Translations under genes and position numbers: made by a program
The notes under the pieces: generated by a model
The model's input: the letters and a program-made list of their open reading frames with translations, nothing else
Told to the model about the DNA's origin: nothing
The model's database searches: none
Shown here: positions 17,701-27,238 of the stretch, in pieces
Layout of the letters: each line of letters begins with the position of its first letter
Numbering within the stretch: position 1 is the first letter of the stretch
Assembly (NCBI RefSeq): GCF_028688795.1
Contig: NZ_JAQTXM010000009.1
Location: 62,001 to 126,000 of the forward strand
Source: Rhodoferax sp.
GTDB lineage: Bacteria; Pseudomonadota; Gammaproteobacteria; Burkholderiales; Burkholderiaceae_C
DNA length: 64,000 nt
Direction: 5' to 3'

Positions 17701-20700
17701 CGACTAAACGGCGCATCCCAATTTTTAAAGACCGTCTTCACAAGCAGCATTGCGTCCACTGGTGCGGCCTCAGTAAGGCACCTGAGTGCAGACATGGAAT
17801 ATGCAACCTGGATAGCCATACCCGAATGTTCATAAGACCGGCTGCGCCAGCTCTCTCCCACAAATCTAGAGATGAGAGGTACTAGGTTAGATGTCAGCTC
17901 AGTGGCAGGAAACAATCCAAGCAAGGCCCGCGCTCTTGCGTTGTAAATGGCAAGACGATCTTTGATCAATGCAGTTGATTTATCGTGGTTTTCGCGTACC
18001 AAATTTGCAGCTTTATTCTTCTCCTTTCCTGTGAGGCTGGTATCCACCTCGGTCACTATCAAATACGAATCAACTGTTGCGATACGCCCATTTAGACATT
18101 CGCAGAGCGCGAAAGCACGAAGGGCTAAGTCACCCTGAGGCCTCTCCAAGTGGTATGAACGGCTCGGATCCCGAAGCTCATCCTTCAGAAACCGCTCCAG
18201 GATCCGGACAATTGGGGCAACGTTCTTTGACCGGGCGACGACGATCTCGCAGCCGGTCAAAACCAGTTCAGCAAGTGACCGACCAGGCTTATCGAACGCT
18301 GAGTAGACTGTACTTTCAGATCCAATGGCAACCGTGACAGCTCGACTCGAGAGTGAAAGAGCAAGCGCGTCGATGTCGACTACCCGCCCTGACAATACCA
18401 GTGGTACCAATAGCAAGCACTGCCAAGACTTGGGCATTGCAGAATCAGCTACGCATCGCTCGAGCAACGAAGTGTCTCCACGAGCTATGAGTTGGCGACT
18501 AAGAACAAATGCGACCTCGAAGCCAACTGAGCGCGGGGTCCAACTGAGAGTAAATTGAATTGCCGCAGTTGGCCCGGCTGTGCGCAAAATGCCTTCAGCA
18601 ACTGCGGCTATATCGCGACCTTCAATATCCCAGGCGTGTGGATGCAACCCTTGATTTGATTGCTCACGAGAATCTTCTGTTCGACGCAGGTGCCATTCGC
18701 GCAACTGCCTTCGCTTTTCGCGGACCGATATACCGTCGCCCTTGCGCGAGTCGACAGCCAAAAGATGCATGAGCGCAGGGCCATGGTGCACTTGTTGTGA
18801 TGATTCATACAAGATGGTTCGATCCACAGTCTGACGCGCGAAAGTTGCGGCAAGATCTGGGTGATCTGTCAACGTTTCCTGAACGGCCTTGTCAATTTTC
18901 AATGCTTCAGCGCCAATTAGCAGTATCAGCAGAGCATTCGCTGCATCACCCGACGCACGGCAGACCTTCATTGCGATCCGTAGACGCGAATGATGAGCCT
19001 CACGACGAAGAACCATATCGGCAATTGCTACTGGCTCAACCCCACTTCCAATTATTTCCACTATCTCGGTACCGCGATCCGCAGCGAATAGTGCACCTGC
19101 CAGATGGGTAGCCGCGTATGGATTCACTTCATGCTCTGCTTTGAAATGCTTTGCTATCTTTAAGATAGTCGAATGCAGTTGTTCGCGTCCTTCGTCCCGA
19201 ACAAAGCTTTCAAAGTCTTCATCTGCAAAGGCTACGGCATCATCTGCTACCCGCATCCCCGGTGACATTTCCCCACAAATGTCAATGAGCCGCTCCTTTT
19301 TAATATTGATTACACATGCCAAATCATGGACCGGAATTGGTCTGGGTAGCCCAATTAAAGCTGCGCACAGATTGCCTAATAACTTCGGGCTCCCATCACG
19401 AAGTAACGCCTCACGGAGACGGTCTCTGAAAATATCATCCAAACCTTTTCCGTTGGGCAGAAGGAAGCTAAGTGCGTTCTCTGGCTGCGTTTCGGCATAT
19501 TGGAATGCGTAATCCTGCACACGCGGTATGCCATGCGAGAAGTGATGAAAATCTTGAATCCACTGGTCGGTGGCGGCGCTAAACCTAGCCAACGAAAACT
19601 GCGTAGTCTCATCTAACATGAAGGCCGAAATGTCTTTCTGGATGAAGCTTTCTGGCAGTGCAAGGTCGATTAGTCGGCTAGAGCGCGCTGTTACCAGTAT
19701 CCGAACGTTTGCTGGTAAGTTACCAATTTTTATGAACTCGTGTACAAACGAAACCTCTGATGGAGTGCATTGGCGGGCACCTTCAACCGAGTTATCTGCA
19801 GCGTCAATTGCAATGACAAGAAAGGCATTGGTGTCTTGGGAAGCGACCGTCGCGGCAGCAAGTTCTAAACGCTGTTTGAATTCACGAATGAAATCATCAG
19901 TACCAGTTCGATTGATAAAAAGTGGAGTTTGAAGCTTGCTTGCAAGTTCGTTGATTATTTGAAGGTATGCATCTTTTGCTCTATGTCTGTATGCATCAGG
20001 CTCCTGATATCGTCCTGCGCCATAGCAATCAAAGATCACCATGGTTGATCCTTTCGGCAACCCCTGTTGAATCTGCTGAATAGTGGTGGTTTTTCCACTT
20101 CCCCCCGGCCCGTGCAGGCACAGCTTCTGACTACCCGAGATCATCTCATCCAACACGTCGACGGCTGCTTGGCGTGGTACTGCCGCTTCAATGTGTCGAA
20201 TCTGCGGAGGGCATGGAAAAAGAGCATCTGGATGAGCGACACCCAACCAACTCAGTATGGTCTCTTTAGAAATTACGCTGCCGCGGCCTTCTGGAAGCAT
20301 GAGTTTGTGTACCCGTGCCTTGAGCTCTGAAGCCAAACTTAGCGCGCCGTTTGCAACAACGTTGGCAATCCCGGCAACACAGGCTTCTTCATGTGCGAAT
20401 CTCGATTCGGCTCCACACATTGAGAAATCAACTGCCAGAAGAAACGACGAAAACTGTGCTGGGTTAAGTTTGGCTGCCCTTTTTAGCGCGCTGTATTTTT
20501 GTCCCTTTGAATCAGCCATAGCGTCGGCAACCTCTGAAGCAATGGGCTGATTGCTGACCAACCGAATTGAAATGCTGTTGGATGCGACTAAATCTGGTCG
20601 CTTGTCTGCCAATTCCACATAAGCGCTAGCCAAACGAGCAATAACGGAGTTGCTCTTTTTGGCGTTAGTAGTGGCCTGTAAGCGGGCTAGGGTCCACGGC

Positions 20701-20975
20701 GAGTCGGGATTCGCGGATGAATACTTCAGCTGTTCGACCACTACCTTTGTCGCTTTAGAGAGCTGGGACCCGCCGAAGTACTGCGCGCAATCTACCCCCA
20801 ACCAAGCATCTGCAGGTGCACCCGTTTCGTCGATTGCAAGTAAACCCTCGACGGTCAATGCCACGAGGTCATTCATACCAGTTAGAAGCGGCAGGGCGTG
20901 CCGTAGCGCCCACCATTCGTGAAAATCGTCGCCTGCAGAGGAGCCACGTGCACCTCTAAAGTCTGGCTTTGCCAT
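14556..20975 (-). CDS. Giant STAND-type ATPase with nuclease-like N-terminus (Avs-like)
   Basis: 2139-residue protein. Residues ~1-250 resemble a restriction-endonuclease-like effector: RGSSAGDDFHEWWALRHAL, LTVEG (E44), and VVVEQLKYS with E-Q-L-K at 81-84, in the style of Cap4/DUF4297 Q-x-K sites. Residues ~275-440 form a STAND/NACHT-type ATPase: Walker A GPGGSGKTT at 289-297, Walker B FLVIAIDAAD near 385-394, and a sensor strand ILVTARSS at 426-433. Residues ~600-1900 are long helical-repeat sequence without individual motifs, the usual site of trigger recognition. The final ~200 residues look like a separate domain. The ribosome site GGAAAAG precedes the ATG. This layout (nuclease-ATPase-repeats) is that of antiviral STAND proteins, but I cannot place it in a named type. 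Base composition is clearly lower in G+C than the neighbours, suggesting transfer. Confidence 0.8.
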   Translation of the reverse strand: MAKPDFRGARGSSAGDDFHEWWALRHALPLLTGMNDLVALTVEGLLAIDETGAPADAWLGVDCAQYFGGSQLSKATKVVVEQLKYSSANPDSPWTLARLQATTNAKKSNSVIARLASAYVELADKRPDLVASNSISIRLVSNQPIASEVADAMADSKGQKYSALKRAAKLNPAQFSSFLLAVDFSMCGAESRFAHEEACVAGIANVVANGALSLASELKARVHKLMLPEGRGSVISKETILSWLGVAHPDALFPCPPQIRHIEAAVPRQAAVDVLDEMISGSQKLCLHGPGGSGKTTTIQQIQQGLPKGSTMVIFDCYGAGRYQEPDAYRHRAKDAYLQIINELASKLQTPLFINRTGTDDFIREFKQRLELAAATVASQDTNAFLVIAIDAADNSVEGARQCTPSEVSFVHEFIKIGNLPANVRILVTARSSRLIDLALPESFIQKDISAFMLDETTQFSLARFSAATDQWIQDFHHFSHGIPRVQDYAFQYAETQPENALSFLLPNGKGLDDIFRDRLREALLRDGSPKLLGNLCAALIGLPRPIPVHDLACVINIKKERLIDICGEMSPGMRVADDAVAFADEDFESFVRDEGREQLHSTILKIAKHFKAEHEVNPYAATHLAGALFAADRGTEIVEIIGSGVEPVAIADMVLRREAHHSRLRIAMKVCRASGDAANALLILLIGAEALKIDKAVQETLTDHPDLAATFARQTVDRTILYESSQQVHHGPALMHLLAVDSRKGDGISVREKRRQLREWHLRRTEDSREQSNQGLHPHAWDIEGRDIAAVAEGILRTAGPTAAIQFTLSWTPRSVGFEVAFVLSRQLIARGDTSLLERCVADSAMPKSWQCLLLVPLVLSGRVVDIDALALSLSSRAVTVAIGSESTVYSAFDKPGRSLAELVLTGCEIVVARSKNVAPIVRILERFLKDELRDPSRSYHLERPQGDLALRAFALCECLNGRIATVDSYLIVTEVDTSLTGKEKNKAANLVRENHDKSTALIKDRLAIYNARARALLGLFPATELTSNLVPLISRFVGESWRSRSYEHSGMAIQVAYSMSALRCLTEAAPVDAMLLVKTVFKNWDAPFSRNFEALMTELALSHALHDPIIEKINSWASAAAVAKTASSEKISFLMGLARVLGSISSDDGQAIFNIALKVADEVDGDAMHEIAVLEPLAKRGLSAMDEVLRRKLATRVHFVVDEVHQRLLGYDHFPWASVARTLSALSTPLALAAVGCWDDEAVVDQNTLLPVVIKAALLSGDITAAQAMALTYLDDTCEALTLELISSHAQAVIRTSLSEEIARSELLRFALDGRPSSVAAVESLLNGGNKGPWASRLVEVSDFTSAFGKEPAVPDSSSWKEAAAQRAIAFEGLLAFTECASLADSAAIDAFIGATKRKADSLGVQFSTSTLLSAMARQVMRADRLAFLKALCNLKSEEVSTYDWRAAVLGNLKSWLPTSLAIQEWFRTDFKMLVVSEFHVFGRYLSEDGSDLEWILQTLALSDAEVTELLLAGIENNSDSLSPQGIYSFIGYAAKFVKPTEAAQVLDRFTSRLQGRFLDTTEVRSERVDDEPVDTPEAVARLLYGFLGDIDLRMRWRAAHSIRCLARLQDSDTLGHVVNRYDKHTEPHFKDPEAPFYWCAARMWLILTLERISSETPDQVVPHAKWLLGVATDDAFPHLLLRMSAKNALNNIACIEPGRLTKAELEQVQDIGQSIFARVAEPNQKVARARDQHEGKHKFRFDPMDTIPNWFTRGVEVFSGLSMKTFQHEAARWIVDMWHVQTDAEGSVGEPRQDRFRNSNYSLSDNRHGSLPTVERYRSHLEWHAMWCAAGSLMKQYPLIACNDDTWGTLEGWLDRNSIEKPEQWLSDIRQCKPLKRQLWAPPLDWLNEPSEGFDDKDFLEVLNFSSDASIAVDVRFSIHTQKTNFTARLSSALVSPVTASALARALQTADDSWDYHIPNAGHDLEIHATQFRLKGWLDALEGDLRLDECDTSRNDIRRIECAPAKSVFPGLRQIVSSLSQPIWLNDEKRELFSYQTWGDTPSDKRERHQYYSSDLRSDGWQLSMDRVSMASFLVQSDMDLIVQIEIEHEKSKDDTYRYDENTEEKTRFTKILVLRQCGRIESADQHLGSWITSDR

Positions 20976-21001
20976 TTACTTTTCCAATTTGATGTTTAAA
21001 T

Positions 21002-21214
21002 TTACGAGCAGTTGCTCGGACCGCATTCCCCTGCTTGTCTTAAGTTGCGGAGGTGTCCCATGCCCACCAACCCCTGCGTAGCCCGCGTCGCCGCCACATA
21101 AAACACCCGCGCGGCCTCCTGCTCGTCTTCGCCCTTGGCGGGCATGTGTACCACTCCGGGCAGCGCCACCACGGGGAACGGCTGGCCTTTGCTAACCCTC
21201 ATGTCATCACTCAT
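21002..21214 (-). pseudogene. C-terminal remnant of a UvrD-type (NERD) helicase
   Basis: The frame reads PFPVVALPGVVHMPAKGEDE then AARVFYVAATRAT. This matches almost residue for residue the end of the intact NERD-helicase at 39511-41328 (PVVALPGVGHMPAAGEDEAE, AARVFYVAATRAT). Helicase motif VI (the VAATRA block) is retained but everything before it is missing. Similarity stops near 21060, where the sequence changes towards the STAND gene. The matching N-terminal remnant lies beyond yhcG. Confidence 0.8.
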
Positions 21215-22229
21215 CACCCAAGCGCCCGAACAACACCCCACGCCTTGCCAACCGTTCGCGCGCCTCAAGCAAAGCGGCATGCAGCTTTTGCTCCAGCTCC
21301 GCTTTGGGTGGCAGTTCGGTCCAGTATTCGGCCACGGTGATGCCGTCTTTGTGCATTTGCAGCAGCTCCACTTGTTCGCGGCTGGATTCGGCGCACAGGA
21401 TGAGGCCGATGGGCGCTTCCTCACCCGGCTGGCGCTCGTACTTGTCCAGCCATTTCAGGTACAGCTCCATCTGGCCTTTATGTGCGGCTTTGAAACGGCC
21501 CAGCTTGAGTTCAATGGCTACCAGACGGCGCAGGCGGCGGTGGTAGAAAAGCAAATCCAGATAAAAGTCGTCGCCATCGATGACCATGCGCTTTTGGCGT
21601 TCCACAAACGCAAAGCCACGGCCCAGCTCCAGAATGAAGGCTTCAAGCTGGCGCAGGATGGCGGCCTCCAAATCGGCTTCGTCATGGCCTTGGTGCAGGC
21701 CCAAAAAGTCCAAGAAGTACGGGTCTTTGAAGACCAGGGCGGGTGTGGTTTGGGGTGTGGGAGCCTGCAGCGCTGCAAGCTCAGTGCGCTCAAAGGCTTT
21801 GCGTTCGATTTGGTGATTTAACTCGCGCACGCTCCATGCGTCTTGCGCGGCGTGCTGGGCATAAAACTGGCGGGCCTGCGAGTTTTTGAGTGCCACGATG
21901 GCCACCATGTGGCTCCAGCTCAATTTTGCCGACAGTGTCGACACAATTGCGGCGTCAGGGAAAGCTTCAGCAAACTTGACCATGCGGCGCAGGTTGCGGG
22001 ACTCAAAACCCCGACCAAACTCCTTGGACAACTGTTGGCCCAATTGATCCAGCAGCTTGACACCGTATTCGGCACGCATATCACCCAACACCTCGGAACG
22101 CAGTCGCTGCCCGACCGCGCAATACAGGCGCGTCAGCTCGGCATTCACCGCACCGGCCAGGCGCTGGCGGCTGCTGGCAATCAGCGCGCGCAGTTCGGCG
22201 TGCAATGCGTTGGGTGCTAATTCACTCAT
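21207..22229 (-). CDS. yhcG: YhcG-family (DUF1016) PD-(D/E)XK nuclease
   Basis: 340-residue protein of the YhcG/DUF1016 family. The N-terminal domain has AVGQRLRSEV, LLDQLGQQLSKEFGRGFESRNLRRMVKFAEAF and LSWSHMVAIVAL. The C-terminal nuclease domain has DDFYLDLLFYHRRLRRLVAIELKLGRFKAAHKGQMELYL (D...E-x-K). Members are predicted DNA nucleases, often found with restriction or defence genes. ATG 22229 is preceded by a good AAGAAGG ribosome site; the longer frame to 22343 belongs to a different gene's remnant. The stop overlaps the helicase remnant by a few bases. Confidence 0.88.
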   Translation of the reverse strand: MSELAPNALHAELRALIASSRQRLAGAVNAELTRLYCAVGQRLRSEVLGDMRAEYGVKLLDQLGQQLSKEFGRGFESRNLRRMVKFAEAFPDAAIVSTLSAKLSWSHMVAIVALKNSQARQFYAQHAAQDAWSVRELNHQIERKAFERTELAALQAPTPQTTPALVFKDPYFLDFLGLHQGHDEADLEAAILRQLEAFILELGRGFAFVERQKRMVIDGDDFYLDLLFYHRRLRRLVAIELKLGRFKAAHKGQMELYLKWLDKYERQPGEEAPIGLILCAESSREQVELLQMHKDGITVAEYWTELPPKAELEQKLHAALLEARERLARRGVLFGRLGDE

Positions 22230-22280
22230 GTCTACGCCTTCTTGGTTGGGGTTGTATTCGCATGTGCGTTTGCACACGTT

Positions 22281-22343
22281 GAACGGCGTCTTGCGCGCCA
22301 CAAAGGCGCTCGGCGCCAGTATCAAGCTTGTCATGGTTGTCAT
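22281..22343 (-). pseudogene. N-terminal remnant of a NERD-helicase gene
   Basis: From ATG 22343 the frame reads MTTMTSLILAPSAFVARKT. This aligns with the start of the intact helicase (MATLIPALSACTARMT) at protein and DNA level, and both are preceded by CTCAGGGACG just upstream of the start. Together with the C-terminal remnant at 21002-21214 it brackets yhcG. The inference is that yhcG replaced the middle of this helicase gene. Confidence 0.6.
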
Positions 22344-22460
22344 CCCGTCCCTGAGATTGTTTGTGATTCATTATGGGCGCCAAACGCAAGTCAACTTTGC
22401 TTGGTGTTTTCCGCATCAAAATAGTCGCCTCCCGACGCTCCCACACCTGACCCACCCACC

Positions 22461-23696
22461 ATGCGCATCCTCCACACCTCCGACTGGCATCTGGGCCAGC
22501 ATTTCATGGGCAAGAGCCGTCAGGCCGAGCACCAGGCCTTGATCGACTGGCTGCTGATTCAGGTGGACGCCCACGCGGTGGACGCGGTGCTGATTGCTGG
22601 CGACATTTTTGACACCGGCGCGCCGCCCAGTTATGCGCGTGAGTTGTACAGCCAACTGGTGGTGCGGCTGCACGGCGCGGGGGTGGCGCTGCTGCTGCTC
22701 GGCGGTAACCACGATTCGGTTGCCACGCTGGGCGAGAGCCGCGCCCTGCTGGCCTGCCTGAGCACTACCGTGGTGGCTGCGGCCGAGGGGGCTGCTGACC
22801 AGATCGTTGTGCTGCCTGTGCGCGGCGGCCAGGGTGAGGCGGGTTGCATTGTGTGCGCGGTGCCTTTCATTCGCCCGCGTGACGTGCTGCAAAGCCAGGC
22901 CGGGCAAAGCGCGCAAGACAAACAGCTGGCCATGCAAACCGCCATTGCTGCCCATTACCAATCGGTGTCTGATGCCGGCCGCGCACGCCAGGCTGAACTA
23001 CTGAACACGCTGGGCCGCAGCGTGCCGCTGATCGCCACCGGGCACCTGACCACCGTGGGCGCCAGCAGCAACGAGTCGGTGCGCGAGATTTATGTGGGCT
23101 CGCTCGATGCCTTTCCCACGGCTGCCTTTCCAGTGGTGGACTACATCGCGCTGGGGCACATCCACAAGCCGCAAAAAGTGGGTGGGCTGGACCACATTCG
23201 TTACTGTGGCTCGCCCATTGCGCTGGGGTTTGATGAAGCGCGGCAGCAAAAAGAAGTGTTGTTGGTGGACCTGGGCGCGGGCGGGCTCTGCGCCATCACG
23301 CCCTTGGCTGTGCCGCGTTTTCAGCCACTGATTTCCGTCAGCGGCAACTTGCTGGAACTGGCCGATGCCATCCGCGCGGCGGCTACAGAAGGCTCCGCTG
23401 AACAATCGGTGTGGCTTGAAGTGACCGTGGCTGAGGACGATTATTTGTCCGACCTGCCTGCGCGCATCGAAACGCTGACGCAAGGCTTTCCCGTAGAGGT
23501 ATTGCGCGTGCGCCGCCAGCGTGGCACAGCAGCGGCCAGCCTGACCGGCGAACTGAGTGAAACCCTGGACGAACTCAGCCCTGATGACGTGTTTGAGCGC
23601 AGATTGGCGCAAGAAGACTTAACGTCTGATGTGCAACTGGCGCTGGGCCAGCGCTACCGCGCCGTGGTGGCCAGCCTGACCGAGACCTCCGCATGA
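22461..23696 (+). CDS. sbcD: Exonuclease subunit SbcD
   Basis: 411-residue metallophosphoesterase subunit of the SbcCD (Mre11-Rad50-type) complex, which cleaves DNA hairpins and protein-blocked ends. The metal-binding motifs are in order: TSDWHLG (residues 7-13), AGDIFDTG (~46-53), GGNHDS, GHLTT and ALGHIHKPQ. The C-terminal capping domain carries the arginine-rich [11 protein letters not shown]. Its stop overlaps the sbcC start by four bases (ATGA), so the two are co-translated. Confidence 0.95.
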   Translation: MRILHTSDWHLGQHFMGKSRQAEHQALIDWLLIQVDAHAVDAVLIAGDIFDTGAPPSYARELYSQLVVRLHGAGVALLLLGGNHDSVATLGESRALLACLSTTVVAAAEGAADQIVVLPVRGGQGEAGCIVCAVPFIRPRDVLQSQAGQSAQDKQLAMQTAIAAHYQSVSDAGRARQAELLNTLGRSVPLIATGHLTTVGASSNESVREIYVGSLDAFPTAAFPVVDYIALGHIHKPQKVGGLDHIRYCGSPIALGFDEARQQKEVLLVDLGAGGLCAITPLAVPRFQPLISVSGNLLELADAIRAAATEGSAEQSVWLEVTVAEDDYLSDLPARIETLTQGFPVEVLRVRRQRGTAAASLTGELSETLDELSPDDVFERRLAQEDLTSDVQLALGQRYRAVVASLTETSA

Positions 23697-26600
23697 AAAT
23701 CCTGAGCCTGCGCCTGAAAAACCTCAACTCGCTCAAAGGTGAGTGGAAGATTGACTTCACCCAAGCCCCCTTTTCCGACAACTGCTTGTTTGCCATTACC
23801 GGCCCCACCGGTGCTGGCAAATCCACCCTGCTTGATGCCATTTGCCTGGCGCTGTACCACGAGACCCCGCGACTCAAAAGCATCAGCGCTTCAGTCAACG
23901 ACATCATGACGCGCCACACCACCGAATGCCTGGCCGAGGTGGCATTTGAGGTGAAAGGGGCGGTGTACCGCGCTTTCTGGAGCCAGCGACGCGCCCGCGA
24001 CAAGGTGGACGGCGCGCTGCAGGCCCCCAAGGTGGAGCTGGCCGCAGGAGACGGCACGATTCTGAGCAGCCAAAGCAATGACAAACTCAAACGCATTGCC
24101 GAAATCACCGGCCTGGACTTTCCCCGCTTCACCAAGTCGATGCTGCTGGCCCAAGGCGGCTTTGCGGCCTTTCTGAATGCCAGTGCCAACGACCGCGCCG
24201 AGTTGCTGGAGGAGCTGACCGGCACCGAAATCTACGGCGACATTTCCCGCCGTGTGTTTGAGCAGGCGCGCGACGTTAAGCAGCAACTGGACCAACTCAA
24301 AGCCCGTGCCGACGGCGTGGATCTGCTGACCGATGAAAAGCGCGACGCCATGCAAGGCGACGTGACGCGCTGGGGGGCTGAATTGACGGCTGTGCAAACG
24401 GCCCATCAAACCACTTCCGCGCAAGGCCAGTGGCAGCGCAACCTGGCGCAAAGCGCGCAAGAACTGCACGCCACCGAGGCCGCATGCAGCGATGCAACGG
24501 CTGCGCTGGAAGTCGCCGCGCCCGCGCTGCAACGCTTGGCCGACAGCGAGCCCGCGCAAATGCTCCAGCCGCTGAACCACACTTGGCAACAGGCAAAAAC
24601 CGCTTGTAAAGACAGCGAAGCCGTGCTGGAAACGCTGCACCGTGAGCGCCAACGCGAGACCACTGCGCACCACCAGCACCACCACCTGGCCCAAACCCTG
24701 GCCCGCCAGATTGCGGAGAACGTGCAGGCTCAGCTCACGCTGACCGAGCAAGAGCAGCAACAGCACGCTGACTTTTGCGCTGCACACCCGCAACACGCCA
24801 CCTTGGGCGAACGCCTGGGTGGCTGGCGCCAACAGTTTGAGCAACGCGACAAATTGCAGCAAACCCTTGCCAGCCAGCAATTGGCTTTGCAGGTGTTGCA
24901 AAACGAACAAGCCGAGGGCAGCCGCCAACTTTTGGCCCAGAGCGCGGTGGTGGATGCTGCAGTGCAGGAAAAAGTCGCATCAGAGGCGGCGCTGCAGTCG
25001 GCGCAGGCTGAACAAGACCAACGGCTTGCGGGGCATACACCTGCAGACTTGCGCACGCAGTGGCAGGCCGAGCAAGGCCACGTCAACCGCTGGCAGCAAC
25101 TGGGGTTATTGACGCAACAACGCCACGACATGGCTGCCCAGCAAGCCACATTGACAGCTGCGCTGCGGCAAAACGCGGTCACTGTTACTGATCAAACAGC
25201 CACGGTGGCGGCGCTGCGCGACCAGCACAGCAAGTTGAAAGAGCAAGTGGCAGACAAGCAAAAGCTGCTCGACCAGGAGCGCCGCATCCAAAGCCTGGAC
25301 GCGCACCGCCTGGCCCTGAAGCCGAGCGAGGCCTGCCCGCTGTGCGGCGCGGTGGAGCACCCGGCCATTGCGGCCTACCAGGCGCTTGACGTGTCGGCCA
25401 CTGCCGCAGCACTGAAGCAGAAGCAAGATGCGCTCGATGCACTCGTGGCGCAGGGCCAGACCGCCGCTGCCGCATTGACGGCCAGCCAAACCCAGCAAAC
25501 CGAGCGGCTGAACAGCCAAGACAAAGTCGCCCGGCAAATCAGCCAATGGCAAACCGAGTGGGCCGCGGCTACAGCCCAAGTACGTGCCAATCCAGCTTTG
25601 AGCGCTGACGACTGGCAAACTGACGAAACCCTGGCGGCAGGGCATCACGCCGCTGAGCAGGTGTTGGCTCAACTTGGCGGTGCCCTGCAAGCGGCAGAGG
25701 CAGGTGAAAAAGCACTTCAACGGGCCCAGGCCAGCGCCCACCAAAGCGCCCAAGCGCTGCAAGCTGCGCTGGGCCAGTTGGCGCTGTTGCAGCAGGCCGC
25801 CCAAGACGCTGCAGCGCGCCAGACCGATGTGCTGCAAACCCTTCAAACGCGCCAACAAGACCTGGACACCCTGGAGGCTAGCCTGCAAACCACGCTGGCT
25901 GCAGCGGGTTATGCCCTGCCGGCTGACCCCAAGCCGTGGTTAAAGGAGCGAGACGGTGAATGGCAACACTGGCAACACACCCAAACCCAATTGCAAGATC
26001 TGGCCCAAACCATCACCCGCCAGCAGACCCAGCGCGACACGACGCAAACCGCAGCAAACTTGTGGGCACAACGCTGGGCCGACATACAAGCCAGTGCCGA
26101 TGTGCAAGCTGATGCACGCCTCAATTTGCAAGTCGCGACACCAGCCGTGGCATGGCCCGCGCCACTAACACTTGCCGCAGCAGACCTACCCGCAGCGCTC
26201 ACCACTTGCACCGATGAAATAGACCGCCTGACCCAGGCCATTGCCGCACTGAACGGCCGCCACGCCCAAGCCCAGGCGGCGCTAGCGCAGCAAAGTATGG
26301 CCTTGGCAACCGCCGGCAACGCCTGGTACGCCGCCCTGCAGACGAGCCCTTTTGCCGATGCATCCGCATTCGCAATCGCGCTCTTGCCCGAGCCCGAACG
26401 CCAGCGCCTGACCTTGCTGAAAGAGTCCCTGCACGCTGCCGTACAGCGGGCCAATGCTTTGCTGCAGGCGGCAAGCGACAAACAAGCGCAGTTACAGGCA
26501 CAGGCGCTCACGCTGCAAACGCCCGAAGAAATAGAGGTGCAACTGGCGGCGCTTGAAGCACAGCGCAGCGCGCTCAGTGAACAAATCGGTGCCCAGCGCG

Positions 26601-27181
26601 CGCTGCTGGAAAGCGACACGCAGCACCGGCTCAACCAGCAAGCGCTGTTTGAAAAAATCGGCGTGCATGCCGCAGAGTCTGACTTTTGGCAACGCTTGGA
26701 CGGCTTGATCGGCTCGGCCAAAGGCGACAAGTTCCGCAAATTTGCCCAAGGCCTCACGCTGGACCATTTGCTGCAGCTGGCCAACCGTCACTTGGCGCGC
26801 CTGCACGGCCGCTACCTGCTGCGCCGCAAACCCACGGGCGAGCTGGAGCTGGACATCGTGGACGCGTGGCAGGGCGACGCCACGCGTGATACACGCACCC
26901 TCTCAGGCGGCGAAGGTTTTCTGGTCAGCCTGGCGCTGGCTTTGGCGCTGTCAGACCTGGTGAGCAACAAGACGTCGATTGACTCGCTGTTTCTGGACGA
27001 AGGTTTTGGCTCGCTCGACGGCGACACGCTGGAGATCGCACTCACCGCACTGGATTCCCTCAACGCCAGCGGCAAGATGATCGGCATCATCAGCCACGTA
27101 GAGGCGCTGAAAGAACGCATTTCGGCGCAGATCAGGGTCGAGAAGGGTGGCGGCATTGGGCACTCGCGGCTGGTGGTGTAG
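23693..27181 (+). CDS. sbcC: Exonuclease subunit SbcC (Rad50-like ATPase)
   Basis: 1162-residue SMC-like ATPase partner of SbcD. Walker A is [20 protein letters not shown] near residue 35. Long glutamine/alanine-rich coiled coils flank the zinc hook [12 protein letters not shown] near residue 547. The ABC signature is [20 protein letters not shown], and Walker [12 protein letters not shown] is followed by the expected [13 protein letters not shown] histidine region. Length is normal. Coiled-coil arms are very rich in Q/A, giving many spurious reverse-strand open frames. Confidence 0.96.
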   Translation: MKILSLRLKNLNSLKGEWKIDFTQAPFSDNCLFAITGPTGAGKSTLLDAICLALYHETPRLKSISASVNDIMTRHTTECLAEVAFEVKGAVYRAFWSQRRARDKVDGALQAPKVELAAGDGTILSSQSNDKLKRIAEITGLDFPRFTKSMLLAQGGFAAFLNASANDRAELLEELTGTEIYGDISRRVFEQARDVKQQLDQLKARADGVDLLTDEKRDAMQGDVTRWGAELTAVQTAHQTTSAQGQWQRNLAQSAQELHATEAACSDATAALEVAAPALQRLADSEPAQMLQPLNHTWQQAKTACKDSEAVLETLHRERQRETTAHHQHHHLAQTLARQIAENVQAQLTLTEQEQQQHADFCAAHPQHATLGERLGGWRQQFEQRDKLQQTLASQQLALQVLQNEQAEGSRQLLAQSAVVDAAVQEKVASEAALQSAQAEQDQRLAGHTPADLRTQWQAEQGHVNRWQQLGLLTQQRHDMAAQQATLTAALRQNAVTVTDQTATVAALRDQHSKLKEQVADKQKLLDQERRIQSLDAHRLALKPSEACPLCGAVEHPAIAAYQALDVSATAAALKQKQDALDALVAQGQTAAAALTASQTQQTERLNSQDKVARQISQWQTEWAAATAQVRANPALSADDWQTDETLAAGHHAAEQVLAQLGGALQAAEAGEKALQRAQASAHQSAQALQAALGQLALLQQAAQDAAARQTDVLQTLQTRQQDLDTLEASLQTTLAAAGYALPADPKPWLKERDGEWQHWQHTQTQLQDLAQTITRQQTQRDTTQTAANLWAQRWADIQASADVQADARLNLQVATPAVAWPAPLTLAAADLPAALTTCTDEIDRLTQAIAALNGRHAQAQAALAQQSMALATAGNAWYAALQTSPFADASAFAIALLPEPERQRLTLLKESLHAAVQRANALLQAASDKQAQLQAQALTLQTPEEIEVQLAALEAQRSALSEQIGAQRALLESDTQHRLNQQALFEKIGVHAAESDFWQRLDGLIGSAKGDKFRKFAQGLTLDHLLQLANRHLARLHGRYLLRRKPTGELELDIVDAWQGDATRDTRTLSGGEGFLVSLALALALSDLVSNKTSIDSLFLDEGFGSLDGDTLEIALTALDSLNASGKMIGIISHVEALKERISAQIRVEKGGGIGHSRLVV

Positions 27182-27238
27182 ATGGCGGGCGGCGCGTCTG
27201 GGGATTTGGATCAGGCTACCCCCGCTCTGGTTGACCAC

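Noticed and set aside
23891..24928. Long reverse open frames under sbcC (also 25106-25888 and 25909-26784)
   Set aside because: Produced by the Q/A-rich coiled-coil codons of sbcC; no domain seen.
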